The position numbers were made by a program, and so were the translations under genes. A stretch of 64,000 nucleotides of DNA, from the NCBI RefSeq assembly GCF_000284035.1, contig NC_016887.1, positions 2,480,001 through 2,544,000 on the forward strand, in the 5' to 3' direction. This DNA comes from Nocardia cyriacigeorgica GUH-2. Lineage in GTDB: Bacteria > Actinomycetota > Actinomycetes > Mycobacteriales > Mycobacteriaceae. The notes beneath the pieces were generated by a model. It worked only from the letters and a program-made list of their open reading frames with translations, made no database searches and was not told the DNA's origin. This document shows, one piece after another, positions 8,978 to 19,602 of the stretch; the stretch's first letter is position 1, and every line of letters starts with the position of its first letter.

Positions 8978-9003
8978 GGCGCCGGCCACGGCCCGCCGGC
9001 GCC
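8978..9003 (+). promoter_or_regulatory. Strong GC-rich hairpin in the 5' leader of the ClpC-like gene
   Basis: GGCGCCGGC (8978-8986) and GCCGGCGCC (8995-9003) form a perfect 9-base stem with an 8-base loop, 39 bases before the ATG of the Clp ATPase. The preceding ~90 bases are rich in short complementary runs. I could not match this leader to a riboswitch class. It may be an attenuating leader structure. Confidence 0.4.
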
Positions 9004-9041
9004 GATGACCGCAGCAGGTAACGCCGAGATGGGATACGACC

Positions 9042-11501
<2,460 letters not shown>

Positions 11502-11633
11502 TTCCGCCGGTGCTCCGGCACTGGTGAGGGGCTTGTTGTTCGCTCGCGGCGCTCGCGTGCGCTGGCGGCGGCGCGCGTCATCGGTAGCCTGTGCGTTGGA
11601 CGTTTTGACGACCAACGACAAGGAGCTTTCGCC

Positions 11634-12743
11634 TTGGAGGATGTACTACGGCCGCTCATCGTCTTCTGCGGGACCATCGCGCTCACCGTGGTTGCCGGTC
11701 TGCTCTTCGATCGGCTGATGCGCTTTTCGGCACGGAAACGCCCCGATACCCGGCTACCGCTGCTGTTGCGGCGGGTGCGGATGCCGTTGCAGGTCTTCCT
11801 CGGTGCGGTGGCATTGCACGCGACCTATCCGTTGGCGGAGCTGGAGTTACGCCAGGACGCGGTGATCCGCAATGTGCTGGCCACGATGGCGATCATGGCC
11901 GCGGTGTGGCTGGTGATCCGTGCCGCCGACGCGGTGGCCGACAATACGCTCAGCCGCTACGCCCAGCGCACCCGTGATGTCGCGCGGGTGCGTCAGCTGC
12001 GCACCCAGCTCGGGCTGGTGCGCCGCATCGTCACCTCGGTGCTGGTGGTGACCACGGCCGCGGTGGCGATCCTGCTGCTGTTCCCTGGCCTGCGCACCCT
12101 CGGCACGTCGCTGCTGGCCTCGGCCGGTGTGATCGGCATCATCGCCGGTGTGGCGGCGCAGTCGACATTGAGCAACCTGATGGCCGGATTGCAGATCGCG
12201 TTCGGTGATTCGGTGAAGATCGGCGACACCGTGGTGGTGGAAGGGGAGATGGGCACCGTCGAGGAGATCACCCTCGCGTTCCTGACGGTGCGGATCTGGG
12301 ACGACCGCAGGCTGACGATGCCGGTGTCCTACTTCAACAGCAAGCCGTACGAGAACTGGTCGCGCGGCGGGTCCGAACTGACCGGCACAGTGTATCTGCA
12401 CCTCGATCACAGCACGCCGGTGCCGCTGTTGCGTGAACACCTGCACGAATACCTGAAGCAGCGTCCCGATTGGGACGGACGTTCGTGGAATCTGCTGGTC
12501 ACCGACTCCACGCCGACCAATATCGTGGTGCGCGCGGCCATGTCGGCCGCCGACTCCGACGACGTGTGGACGCTGCGGTGCGCGGTCCGCGAGGAACTGC
12601 TGCACTGGCTCGGCCGCAATCACCCCTACGCGCTACCGAAGATCTCCACGACCTTCGCCGGCCCGGACGAGGACCGCGCGCTGGCGTTGGCGGGTGCCGG
12701 GATGCTGGCCGAGTCCGGAGCCAAGGGCGGCTACCAGGCCTGA
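11634..12743 (+). CDS. MscS-type small-conductance mechanosensitive channel
   Basis: A 369-residue inner-membrane channel of the MscS superfamily. Hydrophobic helices lie near residues 5-25, 46-62, 80-100 and 130-150. The pore helix and beta-domain signature follows: LASAGVIGIIAGVAAQSTLS, then LMAGLQIAFGDSVKIGDTV and VVVEGEMGTVEEI. The soluble C-terminal domain is short. The start is TTG at 11634, seven to eight bases after AAGGAG, and no ATG or GTG in this frame is better placed. It is convergent with the PhoD gene, 25 bases apart. Confidence 0.9.
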   Translation: MEDVLRPLIVFCGTIALTVVAGLLFDRLMRFSARKRPDTRLPLLLRRVRMPLQVFLGAVALHATYPLAELELRQDAVIRNVLATMAIMAAVWLVIRAADAVADNTLSRYAQRTRDVARVRQLRTQLGLVRRIVTSVLVVTTAAVAILLLFPGLRTLGTSLLASAGVIGIIAGVAAQSTLSNLMAGLQIAFGDSVKIGDTVVVEGEMGTVEEITLAFLTVRIWDDRRLTMPVSYFNSKPYENWSRGGSELTGTVYLHLDHSTPVPLLREHLHEYLKQRPDWDGRSWNLLVTDSTPTNIVVRAAMSAADSDDVWTLRCAVREELLHWLGRNHPYALPKISTTFAGPDEDRALALAGAGMLAESGAKGGYQA

Positions 12744-12768
12744 TACCCGACAGCGTGGTCCCGGCGTC

Positions 12769-14430
12769 TCAGTTCCCACCGGCTCGGGTCTGCTCGGTTC
12801 GCGTGAGGTCCTGACCGGCCGCGCCCTGATCCGGCCGCCAGGCTTCCACGACCCCAGGGCGCCCGTCTTCCAGCACGAACGCCGCGCGCGTCTCGATCGG
12901 CGCGCCGGGCCGTCGGACGTAGGGCATGACGCGGAAATCGCTGCGCCACAGCCGGTGATCGAGCTCGACGCGGACATATCCGCGCTGCCCGTTGTAGAAC
13001 TTCATGTCCGGATTGGCTTCCAGCAGTACGCGGCCGCGATGCGGGAGATCGGCCCCGTCACCGCCGGTGGTGATGGAGGTTCCGGTGAATTCGGCGGCCA
13101 CCACCGGCGTCTCGGGTTCGGTGGGGTCGCGGCGCAGGTCGGCGGCGTAGTTCTCGTGCCGGTCGCCGGTGATGACCACGAGGTTGCGCACGCCGTGGTC
13201 CACGGCTGCCCCGAGGACCGCCGAGCGCTCGGCGACGTAGCCGTCCCAGGCATCGGTGCCGACATCCAATTCCGGGCCGGGGTCGTAATCGCTCTGGCTC
13301 ATGGCGACCTGATTGCCGAGGATCTGCCATCGCGCCGGTGAATCGGCGAATCCCTGGATCAGCCAATCCCGTTGCGGGCGCCCGAGAATGGTGCGGTCGG
13401 CGTCGAATCGGCCGGAGCAATCGGTGGTGAGGCCGCCGTCCCCGCAGACTTGCCGGTCCCGGTATTGCCGGGTGTCGAGCATGGTGAAATCGGCGAGATC
13501 GCCGAAACCGTAGCGGCGGTGCAGGCGCATATCCGGTCCGGACGGCAGCTGCGCCAACCGCAGCGGAAGGTGTTCGTACAGCGCCTGGAAGGCGGCCGCC
13601 CGGCGACCGCGGAACAAGGCCGGAATGCGGTAGATATCGATGCCGAGGCCGGGGGCGTCGGCGGCCCAATTGTTGTCGACCTCATGGTCGTCCATGGTGA
13701 CCAGCCACGGGAACGCCGCATGCGCGGCCTGCAACGGCTGTTCGGCTTTGGCCTGGGCGTACAGCAGCCGATAGCCGGCCAGATCGAAAGCCTCGTCCCG
13801 CAAGTGGACCGGGATCGTCGCACCTTCGCGGCCCAGCCGCCAGGATCGTTCGTAGATGTAGTCGCCCAGATGCACCACCAGATCCAGATCTTCGGCGCTC
13901 ATATGGTCATAGGCGGTGTAGTAGCCCGAGCTCCACGATTGGCAGGACGCGAACGCGAACCGCATCCGGTTCACCGGCTGCCCGAGGGCGGGCGCGGTGC
14001 GGGTGCGGCCGACCGGCGAGAGGGCCGAGCCGGCGCGGAATCGGTAGAAGTACCAGCGGTCCGGAGCCAGCCCGCGCACCTCCGGATGCACGCTGTGACC
14101 GAGTTCGCGCGCGGCCACCGCCGTGCCGCGGGCGACCACCCGCCGGAACTGTTCGTCCTCGGCGACCTCGTAGTCCACACTCACCGGCGCCAGCGGCGTC
14201 CCGCCCAGCCCGTCCGGAGCCAGCGGGTCCGGGGCCAGCCGGGTCCACAGCACCACGCCGTCGGGTGTGGGATCGCCCGACGCGACACCGAGGGAGAACG
14301 GATCGCCCAGCCATCGCGGCGCCCGGAACCGGGCACTGCTCGCGACGCCGGCGCCCACCAGCACCGTCGCCGTCCCCGCGGCCCCGATCCGCAACAGCTG
14401 CCGACGAGACAGATCCATGCCGTCCAGCAT
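12769..14430 (-). CDS. phoD: Tat-exported PhoD-family alkaline phosphatase/phosphodiesterase
   Basis: About 553 residues. A twin-arginine signal is plain: LSRRQLLRIGAAGTATVLVGAG. The mature protein begins with the PhoD N-terminal domain (PFSLGVASGDPTPDGVVLWTRLAP) and continues with the metallophosphatase core: AFASCQSWSSGYYTAY, HLGDYIYE, VTMDDHEVDNNW, LDTRQYRDRQ, LGNQVAMSQ and ITGDRHENYAADL. These supply the metal ligands of the Fe/Ca PhoD site. It cleaves phosphate mono- and diesters outside the membrane, typically under phosphate limitation. Starts at 14430 (MLDGMDLSRR) and 14418 (MDLSRR) are both possible; neither has a strong ribosome site. Confidence 0.92.
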   Translation of the reverse strand: MLDGMDLSRRQLLRIGAAGTATVLVGAGVASSARFRAPRWLGDPFSLGVASGDPTPDGVVLWTRLAPDPLAPDGLGGTPLAPVSVDYEVAEDEQFRRVVARGTAVAARELGHSVHPEVRGLAPDRWYFYRFRAGSALSPVGRTRTAPALGQPVNRMRFAFASCQSWSSGYYTAYDHMSAEDLDLVVHLGDYIYERSWRLGREGATIPVHLRDEAFDLAGYRLLYAQAKAEQPLQAAHAAFPWLVTMDDHEVDNNWAADAPGLGIDIYRIPALFRGRRAAAFQALYEHLPLRLAQLPSGPDMRLHRRYGFGDLADFTMLDTRQYRDRQVCGDGGLTTDCSGRFDADRTILGRPQRDWLIQGFADSPARWQILGNQVAMSQSDYDPGPELDVGTDAWDGYVAERSAVLGAAVDHGVRNLVVITGDRHENYAADLRRDPTEPETPVVAAEFTGTSITTGGDGADLPHRGRVLLEANPDMKFYNGQRGYVRVELDHRLWRSDFRVMPYVRRPGAPIETRAAFVLEDGRPGVVEAWRPDQGAAGQDLTRTEQTRAGGN

Positions 14431-14591
14431 GCCCTGATCCGGCGGTCGCGGGAACACGGCGGGCCGTGCCGCCGGACGTCCGGTCCGCTGTCCGGGACAT
14501 CGAATGCGTCGCGACCGCGGGCCCGGCTAAGTTCACCCCACGTGGGTAGTGCGTCTCGGTCGTGACCGAGCAGCCGACAAGGAGGACACCG

Positions 14592-15098
14592 ATGTCCGTT
14601 TCACCGTCGCCGGAAACAGTGGACGCCGATCTGGCGCGCCGACTGGCCCGGATCGAGGCCGTCGAGTCGATCAAGGCGCTCAAACACCGGTACTTCCGGG
14701 CTTGTGATGCCAAGGACCCGAAGGGTTTCCGCGACTGCTTCATCGCCGCCGGCTCGGCCCTCGATTATGGCGAACTCGGCGCCTTCGATGCCGACGGGAT
14801 GGCCGCGGTCTTCGAATCCATCGCGCTGAAGCAGGTCGACGGCAAGCACGTCATCCTCGATATGCACCACGGCCTGCACCCCGACATCACGATCATCGAC
14901 ACCGGCACCGCCTCGGGACGCTGGACGCTGCAATTCCGGCAGGTGAACCTGGTCGAGAGGACCGAAACGGTCTCCACCGGCGAATACACCGACGAATACG
15001 TCATCGAGGACGGGGCCTGGAAGATCGCGACCTGCCGGTTCGAGCGGCTCTGGTCGATCACCAGGCCGATCGACGACTCCTGCCGCATCACGCAGTAG
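14592..15098 (+). CDS. SnoaL/NTF2-like domain protein
   Basis: A 168-residue protein of the NTF2-like superfamily (SnoaL_4 type). The pattern IEAVESIKALKHRYFRACDAKD is the usual first helix, with a beta-sheet cone following to DEYVIEDGAWKIATCRFERLW at the end. Family members are ring hydroxylating dioxygenase beta-subunit-like proteins, dehydratases or isomerases acting on small hydrophobic substrates; the reaction cannot be assigned. The ATG at 14592 is preceded by AGGAGGACACC, a strong ribosome site. It ends eight bases from the stop of the beta-lactamase gene on the other strand. Confidence 0.82.
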   Translation: MSVSPSPETVDADLARRLARIEAVESIKALKHRYFRACDAKDPKGFRDCFIAAGSALDYGELGAFDADGMAAVFESIALKQVDGKHVILDMHHGLHPDITIIDTGTASGRWTLQFRQVNLVERTETVSTGEYTDEYVIEDGAWKIATCRFERLWSITRPIDDSCRITQ

Positions 15099-15106
15099 AC
15101 GAGCCG

Positions 15107-16039
15107 CTATCCGAGCGCGTCGACCACCACGCGGGTGGCCTCGGCGAGCAGGGCGTTGTCGGGTTCGGCGTCCTGCTCGGACTTAGTCGACAGCACCGCG
15201 ATGACGATCGGCGCGCGACCGGGCGGCCAGGCCACCGCGACATCGAGGGCCGAACCGTAGGCCGGGCTGCCGGTCTTGTCGCCGACGGTCCAGTCCGCGG
15301 GCAGACCCGCGCGAATCCGGGTGGCACCGGTGGTGTTGGCGACGAGCCATGCCTTCAGCTGGTCGCGTTCGGGTGCGCCGAGGACATCGCCGACGACGAG
15401 CGCGCGGTAGTCGGCGGCGAGCGCGGCCGGGGTGGTGGTATCGCGCTCATCGCCGGGAATCGCGGTGTTCAGGTCGGTCTCCCAGCGGTCCAGCCGCGAG
15501 GTGGCGTCGCCGAGGGAACGCAGAGACGCGGTGAATCCCTCCGGTCCACCGAGCAGTTTCAGCAACTGATTGCCCGCCGTGTTGTCGGAGACGGTGATCG
15601 CGGCGTCGCACAGTTCCCGGACCGTCATGCCGGTCTCGACCCGGGTCTCGGTCACCGGCGAATACTCGACCAGCTCGGCGGCGGAGTAGTGGATCACCTG
15701 ATCGAAGTAGCCCGTCGACAGGGGATGCTCGCGCAGCAGCGCCCCGCACGCCAGGCCCTTGAACGTGGACGCCATCGGGAACCGTTCGTCGGCGCGGTGG
15801 GCGACGGTGCGCCCGGAGCCGGTGTCGACGGCGAACACGCCCAGCCGGGCGCCGGACGTGGTTTCCAGTTCGGCGAAGCGGGGATCGGCCACCGCCGAGG
15901 TGGTTACCGAGCCCGTCGCCGGAACCGTGACGGTGCCGGAATCACAGGCCGCGGTCAGGGTCAGTGCGCAGGCCGCGAGCGCGGCGGCGAGCAGGCGCCG
16001 GCGGTCGGCCCGGCGGAAGGGGAGAGCGGAGAAAGTCAC
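15107..16039 (-). CDS. bla: Class A beta-lactamase, exported (probable lipoprotein)
   Basis: A 310-residue class A serine beta-lactamase. Catalytic motifs are complete: S91-T-F-K94 (Ambler Ser70/Lys73), S151-D-N (130 loop), E187-T-D-L-N (Glu166 motif) and K254-T-G-S (234 loop). The N-terminus has an Arg-rich region and a hydrophobic core. It has two possible lipobox cysteines, LAAC (Cys24) and LTAAC (Cys32), so a lipid-anchored form is likely, as in AST-1/FAR-1-type Nocardia enzymes. GTG 16039 is taken as the start because it begins the signal peptide cleanly. The gene is divergent from a LysR gene, the arrangement of inducible beta-lactamases. Confidence 0.95.
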   Translation of the reverse strand: MTFSALPFRRADRRRLLAAALAACALTLTAACDSGTVTVPATGSVTTSAVADPRFAELETTSGARLGVFAVDTGSGRTVAHRADERFPMASTFKGLACGALLREHPLSTGYFDQVIHYSAAELVEYSPVTETRVETGMTVRELCDAAITVSDNTAGNQLLKLLGGPEGFTASLRSLGDATSRLDRWETDLNTAIPGDERDTTTPAALAADYRALVVGDVLGAPERDQLKAWLVANTTGATRIRAGLPADWTVGDKTGSPAYGSALDVAVAWPPGRAPIVIAVLSTKSEQDAEPDNALLAEATRVVVDALG

Positions 16040-16126
16040 CGCTGCAGGACACCACCGTGGTGACCGTCGCGGCCAATAGCGGGCACGGGCCGCGGCGAGT
16101 CGACCTCGATATCGCCGCAGGTCACA

Positions 16127-16142
16127 GTGCCTGTCCGGGCAC
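16127..16142. promoter_or_regulatory. Candidate LysR operator between bla and lysR
   Basis: GTGCC-N6-GGCAC forms a perfect 5-base inverted repeat in the 157-base region between the divergent bla and LysR genes. It contains a T-N12-A core, one base longer than the classical LysR T-N11-A. Position between two divergent promoters fits an AmpR/BlaA-type site, but short GC dyads are common in this genome. Confidence 0.3.
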
Positions 16143-16196
16143 AGATGCCGAGCGCCCGCGCGTGATGGACCGGCGACGAGGCGACCGGCTGGTTCA

Positions 16197-17081
16197 ATGA
16201 CCGCCATGGACCTGATCCGCCACCTCCGCTTCTTCGTCGCCGTCGCCGACGAGGGGCATTTCGGGCGGGCGGCGGCCGCACTCGACATGACCCAGCCGCC
16301 GGTCTCACAGGGACTGCGGCGGCTCGAACAGTTCCTCGGCGTCGAACTGGTGCATCGCACACCGCAGGGCGCGCTGCTCACCTCCGCCGGACGGCACCTG
16401 CTGCCGCGCTCGCGGCTGCTGGTCGACGACGCCGAGCGCCTGCTCGCCGAGGCCCAACGGATCGCTCACGCCCGCGGTGATGTGCACTGGGGTGTGGCCG
16501 CGGCCCTGCCGGATCCGCTGGTCACCGCCTGTGTGACCGCGCTGCGCGGCTCCGCCGGTGCCGGCGCGAGCGTCACCACCACGGTCGGTTCCACCACCGA
16601 TCTGCTCGCGGATCTGCGGGCCGGACACTCCGATGTGGCGGTGATCGAGCATCCCGCCCTGGTCGACGGCGTCGAGGCCGGTCCAGTGGTCAAGATCGCG
16701 CGCTGGCTGGTGGTGCCGTCGGATCATCGCAGCGCCACCGCCGAACGCCCGACCTTCCGCATGCTCGCGGATCTGACCTTCGCGCACCCGCCCCGCGCGG
16801 GCAATCCGCCCGCCTTCGACACCGTGATCGACCTGCTGCGCGAACGCGGTCTCGACGCGCGGATCGACACTGCTCGCGACGACCGTGCGGTGCTGGCCGC
16901 CGTCGCCGCGGGCACTAGTTTCGGGCTGACCGCGATGGCCCCGACCCCCACACCGGGCGTGCGCTGGCTGACGATGGCCCCGCAGGCGCTGGCGCTGCGC
17001 CTGCGCGTGGTCCGTCGCCCGAACGCCGCGGAACACGCCGCCGCCCTGGATCGGGTGCTGTATCGGGAGCGGTTGCGATGA
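16197..17081 (+). CDS. LysR-family regulator (BlaA/AmpR-like position)
   Basis: A 294-residue LysR-type transcription factor. The N-terminal helix-turn-helix is [35 protein letters not shown]; the rest is a LysR substrate-binding domain with SDVAVIEHP. It lies divergent from a class A beta-lactamase and overlaps by four bases (ATGA) a beta-lactamase-like gene. That is the layout of blaL/blaA-blaB in Streptomyces cacaoi, where the LysR protein BlaA activates the beta-lactamase. Start at ATG 16197 or ATG 16206; neither has a ribosome site. The function in beta-lactamase control is inferred from gene order. Confidence 0.88.
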   Translation: MTAMDLIRHLRFFVAVADEGHFGRAAAALDMTQPPVSQGLRRLEQFLGVELVHRTPQGALLTSAGRHLLPRSRLLVDDAERLLAEAQRIAHARGDVHWGVAAALPDPLVTACVTALRGSAGAGASVTTTVGSTTDLLADLRAGHSDVAVIEHPALVDGVEAGPVVKIARWLVVPSDHRSATAERPTFRMLADLTFAHPPRAGNPPAFDTVIDLLRERGLDARIDTARDDRAVLAAVAAGTSFGLTAMAPTPTPGVRWLTMAPQALALRLRVVRRPNAAEHAAALDRVLYRERLR

Positions 17082-18016
17082 GCCACGCCCGGTACCCCGC
17101 GCTCCCACTCGGCACCGACACCGGAGAGGTCACCGACCGGATCCGGGCCGTCTTCGCCGACGCGGGCTGCACCGGCTGGCTGCACGCCCGCCGATGCGGT
17201 TCGCCGGCCGAAATCTCCGTTGACGCCCACGACCGCGTCGTCATCGCCTCGGTGTACAAACTGGTGCTGCTCGTGGCGTTCTGCCGGCGCGTCGATGCCG
17301 GGCTGATCGATCCTCGCGCACCGCTGACCGTGCACCCGGCCGACTGCACGCCCGGCCCCACCGGCATTGCCGCCCTGCACGATCCGGTGACCATGAGCAG
17401 GCGCGATCTGGCCACCTCGATGATGACGGTCTCCGACAACGCCGCCGCCGACGTCCTGCTCGGCGAGATCGGCCTCGGCGCCGTCGAGGAACTGCTGACG
17501 GAACTGGGCCTGACCGAGACCCGCATCGTCGGCGGCACCGCCGACGTGCACCGCAGCCTGGTCCGCGACACCGATACCCACAGCACCGCCGAGGCCTTCG
17601 CCGCGCTCGCCGACAACGACGAGGCCTGGTCGGTCTCGGCGTACGACCCCTCGTACGCCAGCGCCACTACGCCCGAGGAGATGACTCGTTTCCTGGATCT
17701 GATCTGGGCCGGCGGCGTACTGTCGCCCGAGCAGACCGGCTTCGTGCGCGCGGTGATGGGCAAGCAGGTGTGGCCGCATCGCATCGCCTCGGCGTTCCCG
17801 CACCGCGGGGTCGGTGTGGCGGGCAAGACCGGCACCATCGGCGTCATCCGCAACGAGGTCGCCGTGGTCGAGTTCCCGGACGAGTATCCGGTGGCGGTCG
17901 CGGTGTTCACCCGGGCGGCCAGGGCCGACCCGCAGCTGGCCGTGGTCGATGCCGCCATCGCCGAGGCCGCGCGGATCGCCGTCACCGCGCTGCGGCACCC
18001 GCTCACCCAGGACTGA
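17078..18016 (+). CDS. Cytoplasmic beta-lactamase-like serine protein (BlaB-like)
   Basis: A 312-residue protein of the penicillin-recognising serine family. It has S58-V-Y-K61, S119-D-N121 and K250-T-G-T, but no Glu166-type ExxLN motif and no signal peptide. It therefore looks able to react with a beta-lactam or peptidoglycan fragment, or to bind it, but not to hydrolyse penicillin efficiently, and it stays in the cytoplasm. The ATG overlaps the LysR stop (ATGA), so the two are co-translated. In S. cacaoi an equivalent protein, BlaB, is needed together with BlaA for induction of beta-lactamase; a ligand-sensing role is inferred here. Confidence 0.8.
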   Translation: MSHARYPALPLGTDTGEVTDRIRAVFADAGCTGWLHARRCGSPAEISVDAHDRVVIASVYKLVLLVAFCRRVDAGLIDPRAPLTVHPADCTPGPTGIAALHDPVTMSRRDLATSMMTVSDNAAADVLLGEIGLGAVEELLTELGLTETRIVGGTADVHRSLVRDTDTHSTAEAFAALADNDEAWSVSAYDPSYASATTPEEMTRFLDLIWAGGVLSPEQTGFVRAVMGKQVWPHRIASAFPHRGVGVAGKTGTIGVIRNEVAVVEFPDEYPVAVAVFTRAARADPQLAVVDAAIAEAARIAVTALRHPLTQD

Positions 18017-18049
18017 CGCGCTCGGCCGGGGCCGGCCGGAACTCTGATA

Positions 18050-18072
18050 AACAGGTATTACTAAATCCTGTT
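18050..18072. promoter_or_regulatory. Inverted repeat AACAGG-N11-CCTGTT upstream of CYP125
   Basis: Perfect 6-base arms flank an AT-rich 11-base spacer (TATTACTAAAT), 32 bases upstream of the KstR-type box. The AT-rich loop argues against a terminator for the preceding gene. It could be a second operator or part of the promoter. No regulator assigned. Confidence 0.35.
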
Positions 18073-18103
18073 CACCGACTCCGTTCTTATGGTCTAATCG
18101 GAG

Positions 18104-18117
18104 TGGAACGTGTTCTA
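18104..18117. promoter_or_regulatory. KstR-type operator
   Basis: TGGAACGTGTTCTA fits the KstR consensus TnnAACnnGTTnnA exactly. It lies 47 bases before the GTG of the CYP125-like gene. KstR is the TetR repressor of the cholesterol catabolic regulon in mycobacteria, Rhodococcus and Nocardia, released by 3-oxo-cholestenoyl-CoA-type ligands. Direct match seen in sequence; regulation inferred. Confidence 0.85.
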
Positions 18118-18164
18118 CACAACGCTGTGAGGTCTGCGTCGGAGCAGGCCGCAAGGAGGTACTC

Positions 18165-19391
18165 GTGGCCGCACCGTCCATCCCCGCCGGGTTCGACTTC
18201 ACCGACCCCGACCTGTACGCCGAGCGCTTGCCGATCGAGGAATTCGCCGAGCTGCGCCGGGTCGCGCCGGTGTGGTGGTGCCCGCAGGAGAAGGGCCGCA
18301 GCGGCTTCGACGACGGCGGTTACTGGGTGGTCACCAAGCTCGACGACATCAAGGAGATCTCCAAGAGCCCCGACCTGTTCTCCTCGGAGGAGAACACCGC
18401 GATCATCCGCTTCAACGGCGATATCGCCCGCAACGAGATCGAAATGCTGCGCATGCTCATGCTCAACATGGATCCGCCGAACCACACCAAGATGCGCCGC
18501 ATCGTGTCCAAGGGCTTCACCCCGCGCGCGGTCAACAGCCTGCGCGAGGCCCTCACCGAGCGCGCCGAACGCATCGTGCACGAGGCCAAGAAGGAAGGCC
18601 GCGGCGATTTCGTCCAGCAGGTCGCCTGTGAGCTGCCGTTGCAGGCCATCGCCGAGCTGATCGGCGTCCCGCAGGAAGATCGCGGCAAGATCTTCGACTG
18701 GACCAACCAGATGATCTCCTACGACGACCCGGACTTCGAGGGCGACCACAAGATGGCCACCGCGGAGGTCATGGGCTACGCGTGGAACCTGGCCGAGGAA
18801 AAGCGCAAGTGCCCGATGGACGACATCGTGACCACGCTGCTCGACGCCGACCTCGACGGTGAGGCGCTGGGCTCCGACGAATTCGCCTGGTTCGTGATCC
18901 TGCTCGCCGTCGCGGGCAACGAGACCACCCGCAACGCCATCACCCACGGCATGAAGGCCTTCGTGGACAACCCCGAGCAGTGGGAGCTGTACAAGGAGCA
19001 GCGTCCGCGCACCGCGCCCGATGAGATCGTCCGCTGGGCCACCCCGGTCACCGCCTTCCAGCGCACCGCGACGGCCGACACCGAACTCGGTGGTCAGCTG
19101 ATCAAGAAGGGCCAGCGCGTCGGCATGTTCTACAGCGCGGCCAACTTCGATCCGGAGTCGTTCGAGGATCCGTTCTCGTTCAACGTCCTGCGCAACCCCA
19201 ACCCGCACGTCGGCTTCGGCGGCACCGGCACCCACTTCTGCGTGGGCGCCAACCTGGCCCGCCTCGAGATCGACCTGATGTTCAACGCCATCGCCGATGC
19301 GATGCCGAACCTGCGTCAGCTCTCGGAGCCGGTGCGGCTGCGGTCGGGCTGGCTCAACGGCATCAAGCGCTGGGAAGTCGCCTACGAGTGA
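18165..19391 (+). CDS. cyp125: Cytochrome P450 CYP125, steroid C26(27)-monooxygenase
   Basis: A 408-residue P450 closely resembling CYP125A1 of M. tuberculosis along its length (PAGFDFTDPDLYAERLP, MLNMDPPNHTKMRRIVSKGF, FGGTGTHFCVGANLAR, RLRSGWLNGIKRWEV). The I-helix AGNETTR is near residue 250 and the heme cysteine is about residue 358. CYP125 oxidises the terminal carbon of the cholesterol side chain to start its degradation. The GTG start follows AAGGAGGT, a near-perfect ribosome site. A KstR-type operator sits just upstream. Its usual neighbours (fadE28/29, ltp, igr genes) are absent, so it is an isolated member or a paralog. Confidence 0.93.
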   Translation: MAAPSIPAGFDFTDPDLYAERLPIEEFAELRRVAPVWWCPQEKGRSGFDDGGYWVVTKLDDIKEISKSPDLFSSEENTAIIRFNGDIARNEIEMLRMLMLNMDPPNHTKMRRIVSKGFTPRAVNSLREALTERAERIVHEAKKEGRGDFVQQVACELPLQAIAELIGVPQEDRGKIFDWTNQMISYDDPDFEGDHKMATAEVMGYAWNLAEEKRKCPMDDIVTTLLDADLDGEALGSDEFAWFVILLAVAGNETTRNAITHGMKAFVDNPEQWELYKEQRPRTAPDEIVRWATPVTAFQRTATADTELGGQLIKKGQRVGMFYSAANFDPESFEDPFSFNVLRNPNPHVGFGGTGTHFCVGANLARLEIDLMFNAIADAMPNLRQLSEPVRLRSGWLNGIKRWEVAYE

Positions 19392-19430
19392 GTTCTGCGC
19401 TCGCGCGCACCGGGCGCGAGTGATTACTAC

Positions 19431-19458
19431 GCGGCACCGTCCGATGGGGCGGTGCCGC
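19431..19458 (+). terminator. Terminator hairpin after CYP125
   Basis: GCGGCACCG (19431-19439) pairs perfectly with CGGTGCCGC (19450-19458) across a 10-base loop, 40 bases after the CYP125 stop. Only a weak T-run follows (GTTCGT), as is usual in actinobacteria. Confidence 0.65.
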
Positions 19459-19602
19459 GTTCGTGCGTGACCGGGAACCGTGTGCGGGCGCAATCCGAAC
19501 CGGCCTCGATGTGATGGGAACCGGCTCCGGTGTGCGGGCTAGGGTCACCAGGAGCCCGGTTCGCCCGCGGCCCGGACCGTGACAGTGGAGGAGGAACCCC
19601 GG

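Noticed and set aside
8864-9041. Cyclic di-AMP or other riboswitch before the Clp ATPase
   Set aside because: Only short segments resemble consensus pieces and the order does not fit. It is recorded as a structured leader only.
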